Source: an uncultured Alphaproteobacteria bacterium (GTDB lineage Bacteria > Pseudomonadota > Alphaproteobacteria > RF32 > CAG-239). From it: 64,000 nt of DNA. Within the stretch, counting starts at the first letter, position 1. Each line of letters begins with the position of its first letter. The DNA lies in the NCBI GenBank assembly GCA_934276635.1, contig CAKQTH010000005.1, positions 1 through 64,000 of the forward strand, in the 5' to 3' direction. Position numbers and translations under genes: made by a program. Under the pieces are notes generated by a model, which saw nothing but the letters and a program-made list of their open reading frames with translations, had not been told where the DNA came from and did no database searches. Of this stretch, positions 35,047 to 43,340 are shown one piece after another.

Positions 35047-35523
35047 TTAACGTTTCGAGAATTGGTAAGAACGACGAGCTTTCGCCAAACCGTATTTCTT
35101 ACGCTCAACAACTCTGTCATCACGGGTCAGGAAGCCTGCCTTTTTCAAAGTTGTTCTGAGTTCCGGCTCGTATTCGTTCAAAGCCTTAGAGATACCGTGT
35201 TTGATAGCTCCAGCCTGACCAGACAATCCGCCGCCTTTTACGGTGCAAACTACATCAAATTCATTAACGCGGTTTGTAACTTCAAACGGCTGAGCGATAA
35301 TCATCTTCAAAACCGGACGAGCAAAATATTGGTCAATAGATTTGCCGTTAATTGTGATATTTCCTTTACCCGGCATAACCCAAACTCTTGCAACTGCGTC
35401 TTTTCTTTTTCCGGTTGCATAAGAACGGCCCTGTTTGTCGCGGTTAGCTTTACGGGTTGTCTTAACTTCTGCCGGAGTAGCTGCAGCCTTAATTTCCTGC
35501 AAAGATTCAATTTTTTTAGCCAT
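35047..35523 (-). CDS. rpsI: 30S ribosomal protein S9
   Basis: A 158-residue S9 protein with an alphaproteobacterial-type N-terminal extension of about 30 residues. The core has YATGKRKDAVARVWV near residue 35, GQAGAIKHGISKAL near 105 and the C-terminal GLAKARRSYQFSKR, whose last Arg reaches the P-site tRNA. The start shares one base with the rplM stop (TAATG). Confidence 0.97.
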   Translation of the reverse strand: MAKKIESLQEIKAAATPAEVKTTRKANRDKQGRSYATGKRKDAVARVWVMPGKGNITINGKSIDQYFARPVLKMIIAQPFEVTNRVNEFDVVCTVKGGGLSGQAGAIKHGISKALNEYEPELRTTLKKAGFLTRDDRVVERKKYGLAKARRSYQFSKR

Positions 35524-35996
35524 TATAATGCACTCCTTTTGTTTTTCGGGTTCATAGCGGCAATATCCAAAACTTCAGGATTCTGGGCGCCGTGCGGGTG
35601 ATTTTCACCGGCATAAACTTTGAGCTTTGTCATCTGCTGACGGCCCATCGGATTGCGTGAAATCATTCTTTCAACAGCTTTAACAATAACTCTTTCCGGA
35701 AATCTTCCGTCTAAAATTTTGCCGGCTGTTGTTTCTTTGATGCCGCCGATCCAACCTGTATGTTTGTGATACAGCTTGTCAGAGTGCTTTTTACCGGTAA
35801 GTTTAACTTTATCTGCATTGATAACAACTACATAGTCGCCGCAATCGATGTTCGGAACAAAGCAGGGTTTATGTTTTCCGCGAAGGATTTTGGCTACCTG
35901 AGAAGCCAATCTTCCGAGAACAACACCCTGAGCGTCAACTACATACCACTTTCTTTCAATGTCAGATGGTTTTGTTGCATATGTGTTCATTTTCAT
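35523..35996 (-). CDS. rplM: 50S ribosomal protein L13
   Basis: A 157-residue L13 protein that helps early 50S assembly. Hallmarks are RKWYVVDAQGVVLGRLAS near residue 16, GKHKPCFVPNIDCGD near 40, KLYHKHTGWIGGIK near 73 and RMISRNPMGRQQM near 110. The start is the first or the second Met, two codons apart. It is cotranscribed with rpsI from the promoter at 36027-36054. Confidence 0.97.
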   Translation of the reverse strand: MKMNTYATKPSDIERKWYVVDAQGVVLGRLASQVAKILRGKHKPCFVPNIDCGDYVVVINADKVKLTGKKHSDKLYHKHTGWIGGIKETTAGKILDGRFPERVIVKAVERMISRNPMGRQQMTKLKVYAGENHPHGAQNPEVLDIAAMNPKNKRSAL

Positions 35997-36026
35997 ATTC
36001 CCAATGATTGTTAAAAATTCGGTTTG

Positions 36027-36054
36027 AATATACCAAGAAAAATCGTCTTGTCAA
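36027..36054 (-). promoter_or_regulatory. Promoter of rplM-rpsI
   Basis: On the minus strand TTGACA (36054-36049) and TATATT (36032-36027) are 16 bp apart and about 30 bp from the rplM start. Confidence 0.65.
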
Positions 36055-36075
36055 CAACAAAATTTCGTTTATTTT

Positions 36076-36121
36076 CAATATGTTATAATATAGTATTATA
36101 ATACCACCATATAACATATTG
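36076..36121. repeat. 46-bp concentric palindrome upstream of rplM
   Basis: A perfect 12-bp inverted repeat, CAATATGTTATA (36076-36087) and TATAACATATTG (36110-36121), surrounds a second perfect 12-bp palindrome GTATTATAATAC (36093-36104). Both share the same centre, between bases 36098 and 36099. It lies just upstream of the rplM promoter. It may bind a dimeric or tetrameric protein, or extrude as a cruciform. Confidence 0.6.
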
Positions 36122-36170
36122 TTTTTGCACAATTTTGATATTTTTCCGCAAAAAATATTTTTTTATTTTG

Positions 36171-36214
36171 CAAAAACAAAGCTCCGAAAGCTTTTGAGGC
36201 CGACGGAGCTTTGT
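36171..36214 (-). terminator. Terminator of the histidine phosphatase/kdsB/pepA run
   Basis: ACAAAGCTCCG (36176-36186) pairs with CGGAGCTTTGT (36204-36214). The minus strand then has a T run. It is 8 bp after the phosphatase stop. Confidence 0.88.
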
Positions 36215-36221
36215 TCAAAAC

Positions 36222-36863
36222 CTATTTTTCAAGTTCTTTTTTTGGCTTTATGTTCCATGCCGTGCATTTCCAATGTTTGTCGCCCTCTTCTTTTTCAAAA
36301 ACGCATACATTGCCAGTACCGACTTTGATATCGTGTTCAAGGCAAAATCCCTCAAAATCTCCGGTCAAATATGGTGCAAAGCGGATAATTCCGTTTGAAG
36401 AAACAACCATTACAGTTTTGTTTTTGAACTTTTTCTCGACTTTGGCGGCAAAATTGTTCCATGCATCTATAATACCTTCAACCGAAACTTTCCAGCCGTC
36501 AGGCACAATCGCGCTTTCGTTCCATTTATCAATGGCTTCCTGCCCGATTCTGGCAATAACCTCATCTTCTGTTTTGTTTTCATCGGGACCATAATCAATC
36601 TCAACAAACGAATCATCAAGTTCAAACGGAATATCTTTTCCGATAGCCTCAATTGCAAGTTTTGCCGTTTTGGTTGTGCGCTTGAGCGGCGCGGCATATA
36701 CCATATCCGGCACCAAATCAAACTTTTTCAGATACAGTCCGAGGTTTGTCCCTCTTTCGCTTTCAACCAAATCCAAATCCGTGCGGCCTCCGACGCGTGT
36801 TGGAGTCTGATCTTTTGTAAATGTGTTGCCGTGGCGGGCAATAATTATTCTTGTTGTCATCAT
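36222..36863 (-). CDS. Histidine phosphatase (phosphoglycerate mutase-like)
   Basis: A 213-residue protein of the histidine phosphatase superfamily. The phospho-acceptor motif IARHGNT is near residue 8, APLKRTTKTA near 58 supplies the second Arg, the acid Glu lies in FVEIDYGPDENKTEDE near 86, and the second His is replaced in VVSSNGIIRF near 153, where typical members have SHG. The missing second catalytic His (SHG to SNG) suggests reduced or altered activity. It lies 6 bp after kdsB and is cotranscribed with it. Substrate unknown. Confidence 0.82.
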   Translation of the reverse strand: MMTTRIIIARHGNTFTKDQTPTRVGGRTDLDLVESERGTNLGLYLKKFDLVPDMVYAAPLKRTTKTAKLAIEAIGKDIPFELDDSFVEIDYGPDENKTEDEVIARIGQEAIDKWNESAIVPDGWKVSVEGIIDAWNNFAAKVEKKFKNKTVMVVSSNGIIRFAPYLTGDFEGFCLEHDIKVGTGNVCVFEKEEGDKHWKCTAWNIKPKKELEK

Positions 36864-36869
36864 ATTCTC

Positions 36870-37685
36870 CTACAAAAGGTTATATTCTTCCAAAACCTGT
36901 TCAACGCGGGCAACATCTTCAGGCGAATCAACACCAGAAAGCGCCGCCATTTTGTCATATGAACGATAATCAACTTTTACGCAGCGGACTTTGATATTAT
37001 TTTCAATCCAGCGAAGTTGTTCCAATCCTTCAAGTTTTTCATATTTTCCTTCAGGCAGAGACGATATTTTTTTGAGAACATCATAACGATAGCCGTAAAG
37101 TCCGACCTGACGATAAACCGGAGAAAATTCACCTTCCTCACGCAGTTTTTCTTCTTTTCTGACTGCCGGAATAATGTTTTTCGAAAAATAAAAAGCATCG
37201 CCGTTATTGCCGAAAACCGCAGTTGTTCCGGAGAACGGAGTAGCTTTTTTGTGTTCGCGCAAATCATCAAGTTCGTTCCATTTAAGGTTAACGACCGGAG
37301 TTACCGTCTCAACCGAATTATCTTTGTAATATTCGGCGATCACTGCCTCCAAAAACCACTCGGGACATACCGGATTGTCGCCTTGCAGATTTACGACAAA
37401 CTCAGGCTTGTCGGCAAAAGAATCCGCCGCTTCCACAATTCTGTCGGTTCCGGTTTTGCATTCGCTTGAAGTCATTACCGCGTTGATATTGTGCTGTCTG
37501 CAAAAATCCATAATTCTTTCATCATCTGTTGCAACAACCGCCTGACAATCTTCAAATTTCTTTGATGCGGCAAGAGCATTTTCCCAAACTCTTAAGAGCA
37601 TTTCTTTGCCTTTGATTTTTGCAAGCGGTTTCCCCGGAAATCTGGTTGAGCCGTATCTGGCCGGTATTCCTATAAGTGTTTTCAT
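36870..37685 (-). CDS. kdsB: CMP-KDO synthetase KdsB
   Basis: A 271-residue 3-deoxy-manno-octulosonate cytidylyltransferase that activates KDO with CTP for the lipopolysaccharide inner core. Motifs are the nucleotide loop IPARYGSTRFPGKPLA near residue 6, CKTGTDRIVEAA near 76, NLQGDNPVCP near 97 with the metal-binding Asp, and QVGLYGYR near 186 with GKYEKLEGLEQLRWIEN near 209. In place of the common NLQGDEP the protein has NLQGDNP. It sits between a histidine phosphatase and a leucyl aminopeptidase on the same strand. Its presence shows a Gram-negative outer membrane with KDO. Confidence 0.93.
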   Translation of the reverse strand: MKTLIGIPARYGSTRFPGKPLAKIKGKEMLLRVWENALAASKKFEDCQAVVATDDERIMDFCRQHNINAVMTSSECKTGTDRIVEAADSFADKPEFVVNLQGDNPVCPEWFLEAVIAEYYKDNSVETVTPVVNLKWNELDDLREHKKATPFSGTTAVFGNNGDAFYFSKNIIPAVRKEEKLREEGEFSPVYRQVGLYGYRYDVLKKISSLPEGKYEKLEGLEQLRWIENNIKVRCVKVDYRSYDKMAALSGVDSPEDVARVEQVLEEYNLL

Positions 37686-37701
37686 AAGTTCAATTCCTTT
37701 C

Positions 37702-39177
37702 TTATTTTGTGATATATTCTTTAATGAATCTGTTCAAAAGGCAAACGCCGAAACCGGTTGCTCCTTTCGGATTAAGCGGCGTCGGTTTCTCTTGATTGTC
37801 AACTCCGGCAATATCCAGATGCGCCCATTTGATGTCGTTCGGAATAAATCTGCGCAAAAAGCATGCGGCAGTCATACCGCCTGCAATTTTGCCTCCGATA
37901 TTTTTCATATCGGCAAAATCAGATTTTATCATATCGTCATAAGCCTTTGTCAGAGGGAGTTCCCAAAGTTTTTCTCCGGTCAGATTCCCAGCCGCAATGA
38001 GATTTTGCGTAAGTTCGTTGTTATTACCCATAATTCCGGCAAATTCGCGCCCGAACAGATTAGCCACCGCACCGGTCAAAGTTGCGGCATCAATCATAAC
38101 TTTCGGAGCAAAGTTTGTGCCCAAATACCAAAGGCAATCGGCCAAAACCAGGCGTCCTTCGGCGTCTGTATTCAAAATTTCGACGGTCTGGCCTGACATA
38201 GAAGCCACAATATCATTCACTCTTATAGCTTTTCCCGACGGCATATTTTCAACCAATCCGACAATCGCAATCAGGTTAGCCTTCAGCTTTTGCAAAGCGG
38301 CAACTTTCATTGTTGCGACCATAACCGCGGCACCGGCCATATCGTGATTCATCGTCAACAGGTTCGGCGAAGATTTAAGCGACAGGCCTCCGGCATCAAA
38401 AGTAACGCCTTTGCCTACAAATCCGGCGTCATATTCTTCACTGTCCGGATTTCCTTTCCATCTAATAACCGCAACACGCGGCGGATTATCGGACCCTTGA
38501 GCCACGGCCAGCAGCAGATTAAAATTGTTTTCTTTCAGCTCGTCAGGTTCCAAAATATCAACTTCAAGTCCCAAATACTCAAGCCGTTTGATATCTTGAG
38601 CAAAAACTTCCGGCAACAAATAGTTTGCCGGTTCATTGGTCAGATCTCTGGCATAGCGCACGCCGTTTGCAAGCGCGGCATATTCAGCCCAACCTTTGGC
38701 TTCAATGCCTTCAGACGCAATTATCAGCTTTTCGACGGAAGAATATTCGCAGGCTTTTTTTGTCGTAAAATATTTATCAAAGCTGTACCCGCCGAGTTCA
38801 AACCCGAGCGCGATATTATATGCCGATTTTTGTTTGTCCGCATTTTCAAACGCCTCATTTGTAACAACGCAGACAATATTCGTGCAATCTTTCATTTTTT
38901 GCGCGATTTTGCCGCCGATTATCTGAAAATCGGTTTCTTTCGGGTCTTTCGGAGCCATCGCAACCGAAACTTTTCTGTCCGGTAGTTGATAAACCGCAAA
39001 ACCGCCCTCTTTTTTACAGTCATAATCATTTTGAAAAACCTCGTCTAAAAACTCTGTTTCTTTGCTGTCCAAAAATTTTTCCAGCCATGCTGATTTCAAA
39101 GATTGGCCTTTGGCAACAACAACCGCCAGATCGGCTTTATCGATTTTAGGTGTTGATTCAAACAAAATTTCAGTCAT
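37702..39177 (-). CDS. pepA: Leucyl aminopeptidase, M17 family
   Basis: A 491-residue cytosolic M17 aminopeptidase. The catalytic domain has VGKGVTFDAGGLSLKS near residue 252, with metal ligands Lys-side and Asp, then HDMAGAAVMVA near 275 and the family signature NTDAEGRLVLAD near 333. These bind two metal ions, usually zinc or manganese. The N-terminal domain is the variable macro-like domain. The start at 39177 was chosen because the long ORF to 39396 has no plausible site and MTEILFES begins a normal N-terminus. The gene starts the unit with kdsB and the phosphatase. PepA can also bind DNA in E. coli; nothing here shows that. Confidence 0.92.
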   Translation of the reverse strand: MTEILFESTPKIDKADLAVVVAKGQSLKSAWLEKFLDSKETEFLDEVFQNDYDCKKEGGFAVYQLPDRKVSVAMAPKDPKETDFQIIGGKIAQKMKDCTNIVCVVTNEAFENADKQKSAYNIALGFELGGYSFDKYFTTKKACEYSSVEKLIIASEGIEAKGWAEYAALANGVRYARDLTNEPANYLLPEVFAQDIKRLEYLGLEVDILEPDELKENNFNLLLAVAQGSDNPPRVAVIRWKGNPDSEEYDAGFVGKGVTFDAGGLSLKSSPNLLTMNHDMAGAAVMVATMKVAALQKLKANLIAIVGLVENMPSGKAIRVNDIVASMSGQTVEILNTDAEGRLVLADCLWYLGTNFAPKVMIDAATLTGAVANLFGREFAGIMGNNNELTQNLIAAGNLTGEKLWELPLTKAYDDMIKSDFADMKNIGGKIAGGMTAACFLRRFIPNDIKWAHLDIAGVDNQEKPTPLNPKGATGFGVCLLNRFIKEYITK

Positions 39178-39330
39178 ATAATTTCTCCTTTTGAGCACAT
39201 TTTGCATTATCGTATTACATTTTTTTGATATTCTCCATATTTTTTTGCAGATATCACAAAATAATTGTGGACAGAAACCCCAATCCGTACTATATTTAGA
39301 CAAAACACAATAATAACAAAAAAGAACGCC

Positions 39331-40995
39331 ATGGCAAGCCATAAAAATAATACGCAAAATCAAGAAGACAAACAGGATTTTCGTTCTGCTTTGCAAAATT
39401 CACAGAAAGCCCGTTTGATTTTTGAAATTGAAGACGAAAAAGATTTAGATAGAGTCGTTTCACGTTGCAGACAAATTTGTTCTTCTTCATACAAATATCG
39501 CAATTTTGAAGAAAAGTTTGAAAAGCTCTCCCCTCAAGATCAGTTCAAGCTGATTAAAAAACTCGGAAAAATGTATCGATTGGTATATCAAAACGCCAGT
39601 TTTTTGCGGGAATACGGTATGCTGAAGCCCGAAGAAAAAGATATGGTCACCATGCAGATTCTCAAAATCTATCACTATGGCGACAAAACTGCAAAAGGAG
39701 CTCCGAACGACGGAAAACTTTCCGAACAGACAAAAGCGGCTTATCGCAAAAAAATTGAACAGGCGCTTGCTTTTTCAAAGATTATGAACGATGAAAGCCT
39801 GCATGTTCCGATAGATATGGGCGCAAAAAAGCTGATACGATGGGACGCATACGGCCTTATTGACAAGATTTCGGCAACCAACTTAAGTGAAGCGTATCAT
39901 CTTTTCCGCAAGAATAAAAACAGCAATTCTCAGTCGTCAAAACAAAAACTTATGCAGTCTTACGACTTGTTTTCTTCTCCGGCATGGGCGTATCATTTTG
40001 CTCAGTTTTACAATTTCGGAAAAATTGAAAACACCATGCGCGAGGCTTTGGCAGAAATTAAAGTTCCGCCAAAAATGCTCAAAAATATGAATATCTTTGA
40101 TTTTGCAGATGTTTTGTATACTCATCTGAATGATTCGGAGCACAAATCTGCAAAGCTGTTTTCCGGCACAAAATTTGAGTTTGTAAAAGCGGTGGCGCAC
40201 AAAAATTCGGAACAAATCGCGGACAATCTCCGAAAAATGAAAGTTGACGAGCGATATATCCGCTCTCTTTTGCGAGAGATGAAGCATTTCGGCGTTTCTT
40301 CAAATGTTACGCCGCTTGAATACATCTGCACCGAAGAGGCTATTTCATATTACAAAGAGAAAGGATTGGATTGTTCTTCTCTGACTGCCGGAAAAGAATA
40401 TCCGGACAGTTTTTATGATGTTTTGTTTGAAAACAAACTCTACGATCATATTGTGGCCAGGGACGAGCACGGGAACCGAGTCACTGGGCCGAACTTTACG
40501 GTACACCACCTGACTGCGGTTGACGAGGCCGGTTCGCAAAAAATCGATGGATACAGCCACCCTAACCTGCAGGAACTTGAAAATTTCAGCAATTTTGTGC
40601 TAGTCCGCTCCGATATTCACGAACTTTTGCTGCACGCATTTGATACCATCGTAAAATACGAGAACAACGATGAGGCTTATTCAAATCGTCTGCATATTTT
40701 TGACTCAAATGTTGCGGTTATGTGCGGCGTTGATCCGTCAAGCTGGATTTATGCCGATTTTTCAAACGAACGAAAAGTTATTCGCTCGGCAGAATATCAC
40801 CATGAATATCTGAAAAAAATTACGGAGGCCGAACAATCTGGAAAGCTTAAATATATCCCTCAGCCGGCAGAACTTCCGCAGATCGGCGGAAAGAAAATTG
40901 AAGTCAGAACAAAGACAAAAGGTAGCGGAGAATACGCAAATACCGAAATTTTAACCGAGGCAATCAGAAAAATGCGTAAAGGAAGAGAAAAATGA
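39331..40995 (+). CDS. Large protein with a C-terminal HNH-like nuclease motif
   Basis: A 554-residue protein that I do not recognise as a whole. Residues 1-370 are mostly helical and charged. Near the C-terminus VHHLTAVDEAG (His392-His393), then HPNLQELENFSNFVLV (His410, Asn418) and SDIHELLLHAF (His430, His435) follow the spacing of HNH/beta-beta-alpha metal nucleases. No signal peptide or membrane segment is visible. Its stop overlaps the start of a SUKH/YrhA-like gene by 4 bp (ATGA). In polymorphic toxin loci SUKH proteins are immunity partners of nucleases, so this may be a toxin-immunity or defence pair. Nuclease activity is inferred from the motif alone. The start lacks a strong ribosome site. 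Confidence 0.6.
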   Translation: MASHKNNTQNQEDKQDFRSALQNSQKARLIFEIEDEKDLDRVVSRCRQICSSSYKYRNFEEKFEKLSPQDQFKLIKKLGKMYRLVYQNASFLREYGMLKPEEKDMVTMQILKIYHYGDKTAKGAPNDGKLSEQTKAAYRKKIEQALAFSKIMNDESLHVPIDMGAKKLIRWDAYGLIDKISATNLSEAYHLFRKNKNSNSQSSKQKLMQSYDLFSSPAWAYHFAQFYNFGKIENTMREALAEIKVPPKMLKNMNIFDFADVLYTHLNDSEHKSAKLFSGTKFEFVKAVAHKNSEQIADNLRKMKVDERYIRSLLREMKHFGVSSNVTPLEYICTEEAISYYKEKGLDCSSLTAGKEYPDSFYDVLFENKLYDHIVARDEHGNRVTGPNFTVHHLTAVDEAGSQKIDGYSHPNLQELENFSNFVLVRSDIHELLLHAFDTIVKYENNDEAYSNRLHIFDSNVAVMCGVDPSSWIYADFSNERKVIRSAEYHHEYLKKITEAEQSGKLKYIPQPAELPQIGGKKIEVRTKTKGSGEYANTEILTEAIRKMRKGREK

Positions 40996-41411
40996 GAAAC
41001 TTTTTGCAAATATTGCAGAACAATCGTTTTGTAACGCTTGCCGATCCGCTTGATGTCAAAAACATTATCCTGATGCAAAAAAAACTGACTGCGGAAGGCT
41101 TGCCGATTGTTCCCGAGAGCTTTTTGAAAGTTTTACATCTTTCCAACGGAATTACATTTAACGACGCATACATATTGGGAATTTTTCCGAATATAAGCTC
41201 AATCCGCGATATTTTTGAAGAAAATATCCGTTTACACGCGGACGGCAGCACCCTGCTTTTGGGTCTTTCCGGTTTTGATTTTTTTGTGTATAAACCTGAG
41301 GTTAAAAAATATCAAATTCTTGACAGAGACGATTTGTCGGTGCTAGAAGAGTTCTCCGAAGAGAATGTTTTTGATGCAATAATAGATTTTTTGAAGATTT
41401 ATGATGTCTAA
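40992..41411 (+). CDS. SUKH/YrhA-like (SMI1/KNR4) protein
   Basis: A 139-residue protein that follows the SMI1/KNR4 pattern: an N-terminal helix, EGLPIVPESFLKVLHLSNGITFN near residue 35, LGIFPNISS near 60, LLLGLSGFDFFVYKPEVKKYQILDRDDL near 83, and a final helix pair. This is closest in style to the YrhA subgroup of SUKH domains, known as immunity proteins in polymorphic toxin systems. It overlaps the HNH-like gene by 4 bp and sua5 by a few bases, so all three are translated from one message. Assignment rests on pattern only. Confidence 0.6.
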   Translation: MRNFLQILQNNRFVTLADPLDVKNIILMQKKLTAEGLPIVPESFLKVLHLSNGITFNDAYILGIFPNISSIRDIFEENIRLHADGSTLLLGLSGFDFFVYKPEVKKYQILDRDDLSVLEEFSEENVFDAIIDFLKIYDV

Positions 41412-42354
41412 TATATATACAGCTGATGAACAAAATATCATCAAAGCGGCAAAGTTGATTAATGAAGGCAAGCTTGTCGCTTTCCCGACAGAAACGGTAT
41501 ATGGTCTTGGCGCCTGCGCCTATAACGCAAAAGCAGTTGCTTCGATTTTTGCAGCAAAAGGGCGCCCGTCGTTTAATCCGCTGATTTCGCATGTGTGCAC
41601 ATTTGACACGGTTGAAGAGTTGACCGTTGTTGATGAAAGAGCTCGTTTGTTGGCGCAAAAATTCTGGCCGGGGCCGCTGACTTTTGTTTTGCAACGCAAA
41701 GAAGATAATCCTGCTCTTGATTTGGCCTGTGCCGGATTGAAAACAATTACGGTTCGTATGCCGTCGCATCCGGTAGCAAGAGAGCTTATCAAACAAAGCG
41801 GAGTTCCGATTGTTGCCCCTTCTGCCAACCGTTCGCAGACCATATCTCCGACTACTGCCGCGCATGTTTTTGAAAGCCTCGGCGACAAGGTTGATATGAT
41901 ATTGGACGGCGGAGCATGCAGCGTCGGTGTTGAATCCACGATTATAGACCTGACGACACCGCGTGCGGTTTTGCTCCGAGCCGGCGGCGTTACATTGGAA
42001 GAGCTCGAAAGCTTCTTAAATGAAACAATCGTGATATCGCACGGCAATCCGGATATGCCGAATTCGCCCGGACAGCTTTTGAAACATTATGCCCCGAGCC
42101 GCCATACTCTGCGCATTAATGCCGTCAACAAAGCTCCGAACGAGTTTTTGATCGGTTTCGGACAGATTAAAGATGCTGATATAAACCTCAGCCCGGGCGG
42201 CGATTTGTGTGAAGCTGCGGCAAATTTGTTTGCTTATTTGCGTATGGCCGACGAACAAAACGAATTTGCAAAAATCGCAATGTCCCCTATTCCGGAAACA
42301 GGCATCGGATTGGCCATAAACGATCGTATCCGCCGTGCTTCATACGCAAAATAA
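41404..42354 (+). CDS. tsaC: Threonylcarbamoyl-AMP synthase, Sua5 type
   Basis: A 316-residue protein that makes threonylcarbamoyl-AMP from threonine, bicarbonate and ATP for the t6A base of ANN-decoding tRNAs. The YrdC domain (residues 10-200) has LVAFPTETVYGLG near 26, KGRPSFNPL near 54, FWPGPLTFVL near 88, VRMPSHP near 118 and PSANRSQTISPT near 140. A C-terminal Sua5 domain follows a linker with SPGQLLKHYAPS near 222, so it is the longer Sua5 form. It overlaps the SUKH-like gene by 8 bp. The ATG at 41401 is an alternative start. Confidence 0.93.
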   Translation: MSNIYTADEQNIIKAAKLINEGKLVAFPTETVYGLGACAYNAKAVASIFAAKGRPSFNPLISHVCTFDTVEELTVVDERARLLAQKFWPGPLTFVLQRKEDNPALDLACAGLKTITVRMPSHPVARELIKQSGVPIVAPSANRSQTISPTTAAHVFESLGDKVDMILDGGACSVGVESTIIDLTTPRAVLLRAGGVTLEELESFLNETIVISHGNPDMPNSPGQLLKHYAPSRHTLRINAVNKAPNEFLIGFGQIKDADINLSPGGDLCEAAANLFAYLRMADEQNEFAKIAMSPIPETGIGLAINDRIRRASYAK

Positions 42355-42407
42355 CCCCTTGTAAAAACAATATTCCGCCATATATCTATCTCGAAAGGAT
42401 TTTGTAT

Positions 42408-43340
42408 ATGGCGGAATTTAAAACAGATATATTAATCATCGGCTCCGGACCTGCAGGATGCTCTGCCGGAATTTATGCCTCAAGAGCCGGCCTTTCAGCG
42501 CTTATTGTCTCCGGAGATCAAATCGGCGGGCAGCTGATTGCCGCAGATATGGTTGAAAACTATTGCGGTTTTGATACTCCGATTTCCGGCGCCGACTTAT
42601 CGGCAAAAATGCAAAAACAGGCGGAAAACCTCGGCGTTAAATTTGTTTTTGATACCATCAACGAGGTGGATTTTGCAAACAGGCCGTTTGTCTGCAGTTC
42701 CGGCCGCAATTCGTTTGTTTCAAAAGCCGTAATTATCGCAACCGGCGCATCATCACAATGGCTCGGACTGAAAAACGAAAAAGAGCTTATCGGACACGGC
42801 GTTTCAATCTGTGCCACCTGCGACGGATTTTTTTATAAAGGCAAAAATGTCGCAGTTATCGGCGGCGGCAATGCGGCTATCAAAAAGGCCATATTCCTGA
42901 CTTCGGTTGCGGCAAATGTTACGGTTATCCACCGCAGAGGCAATCTCAGAGCCGACAAAATCGAACAAGAGAGGGCTTTTGCCAACCGGAAAATTAAATT
43001 TGAATGGGACAGCGTTGCCGAAGAGTTGATTGCCGACGGAGAACCGGAAACTCTGCGCGGCATAAAAATCAAGAATCTGAAGACCGATGAAGAAAAAATC
43101 ATCAATGTCGATGCCGTGTTTTTGGCTATCGGACACAAGCCGAATACTGACATTTTCAAGCGATTTTTGGAGTTGGACGACAAAGGATATATTGTCACGA
43201 AAGGCGGAGACTGCAGGACTAACATTGAGGGAGTCTTTGCCGCCGGAGATGTCAAGAATCCAAAATTCCGACAAGCGATTGTATCCGCCGGCTCCGGCTG
43301 TATTGCCGCACTTCAGGCTGAAGAATTTGTGAATAGATAA
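42408..43340 (+). CDS. trxB: Thioredoxin reductase
   Basis: A 310-residue flavoenzyme that passes electrons from NADPH through FAD to thioredoxin. It has the FAD motif IIGSGPAGCSAGIYASRAG near residue 10, the redox-active CATC in SICATCDGFFYKG near 134-137, the NADPH motif VIGGGNAAIKKA near 150 with HRRG, and the C-terminal FAD motif GVFAAGDVKNP near 275. In the usual motif the first loop reads GGGNSAVEEA; here it is GGGNAAIKKA. The ATG at 42408 follows GAAAGGA. Its stop abuts the convergent TPR-methyltransferase stop with no gap. Confidence 0.95.
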   Translation: MAEFKTDILIIGSGPAGCSAGIYASRAGLSALIVSGDQIGGQLIAADMVENYCGFDTPISGADLSAKMQKQAENLGVKFVFDTINEVDFANRPFVCSSGRNSFVSKAVIIATGASSQWLGLKNEKELIGHGVSICATCDGFFYKGKNVAVIGGGNAAIKKAIFLTSVAANVTVIHRRGNLRADKIEQERAFANRKIKFEWDSVAEELIADGEPETLRGIKIKNLKTDEEKIINVDAVFLAIGHKPNTDIFKRFLELDDKGYIVTKGGDCRTNIEGVFAAGDVKNPKFRQAIVSAGSGCIAALQAEEFVNR

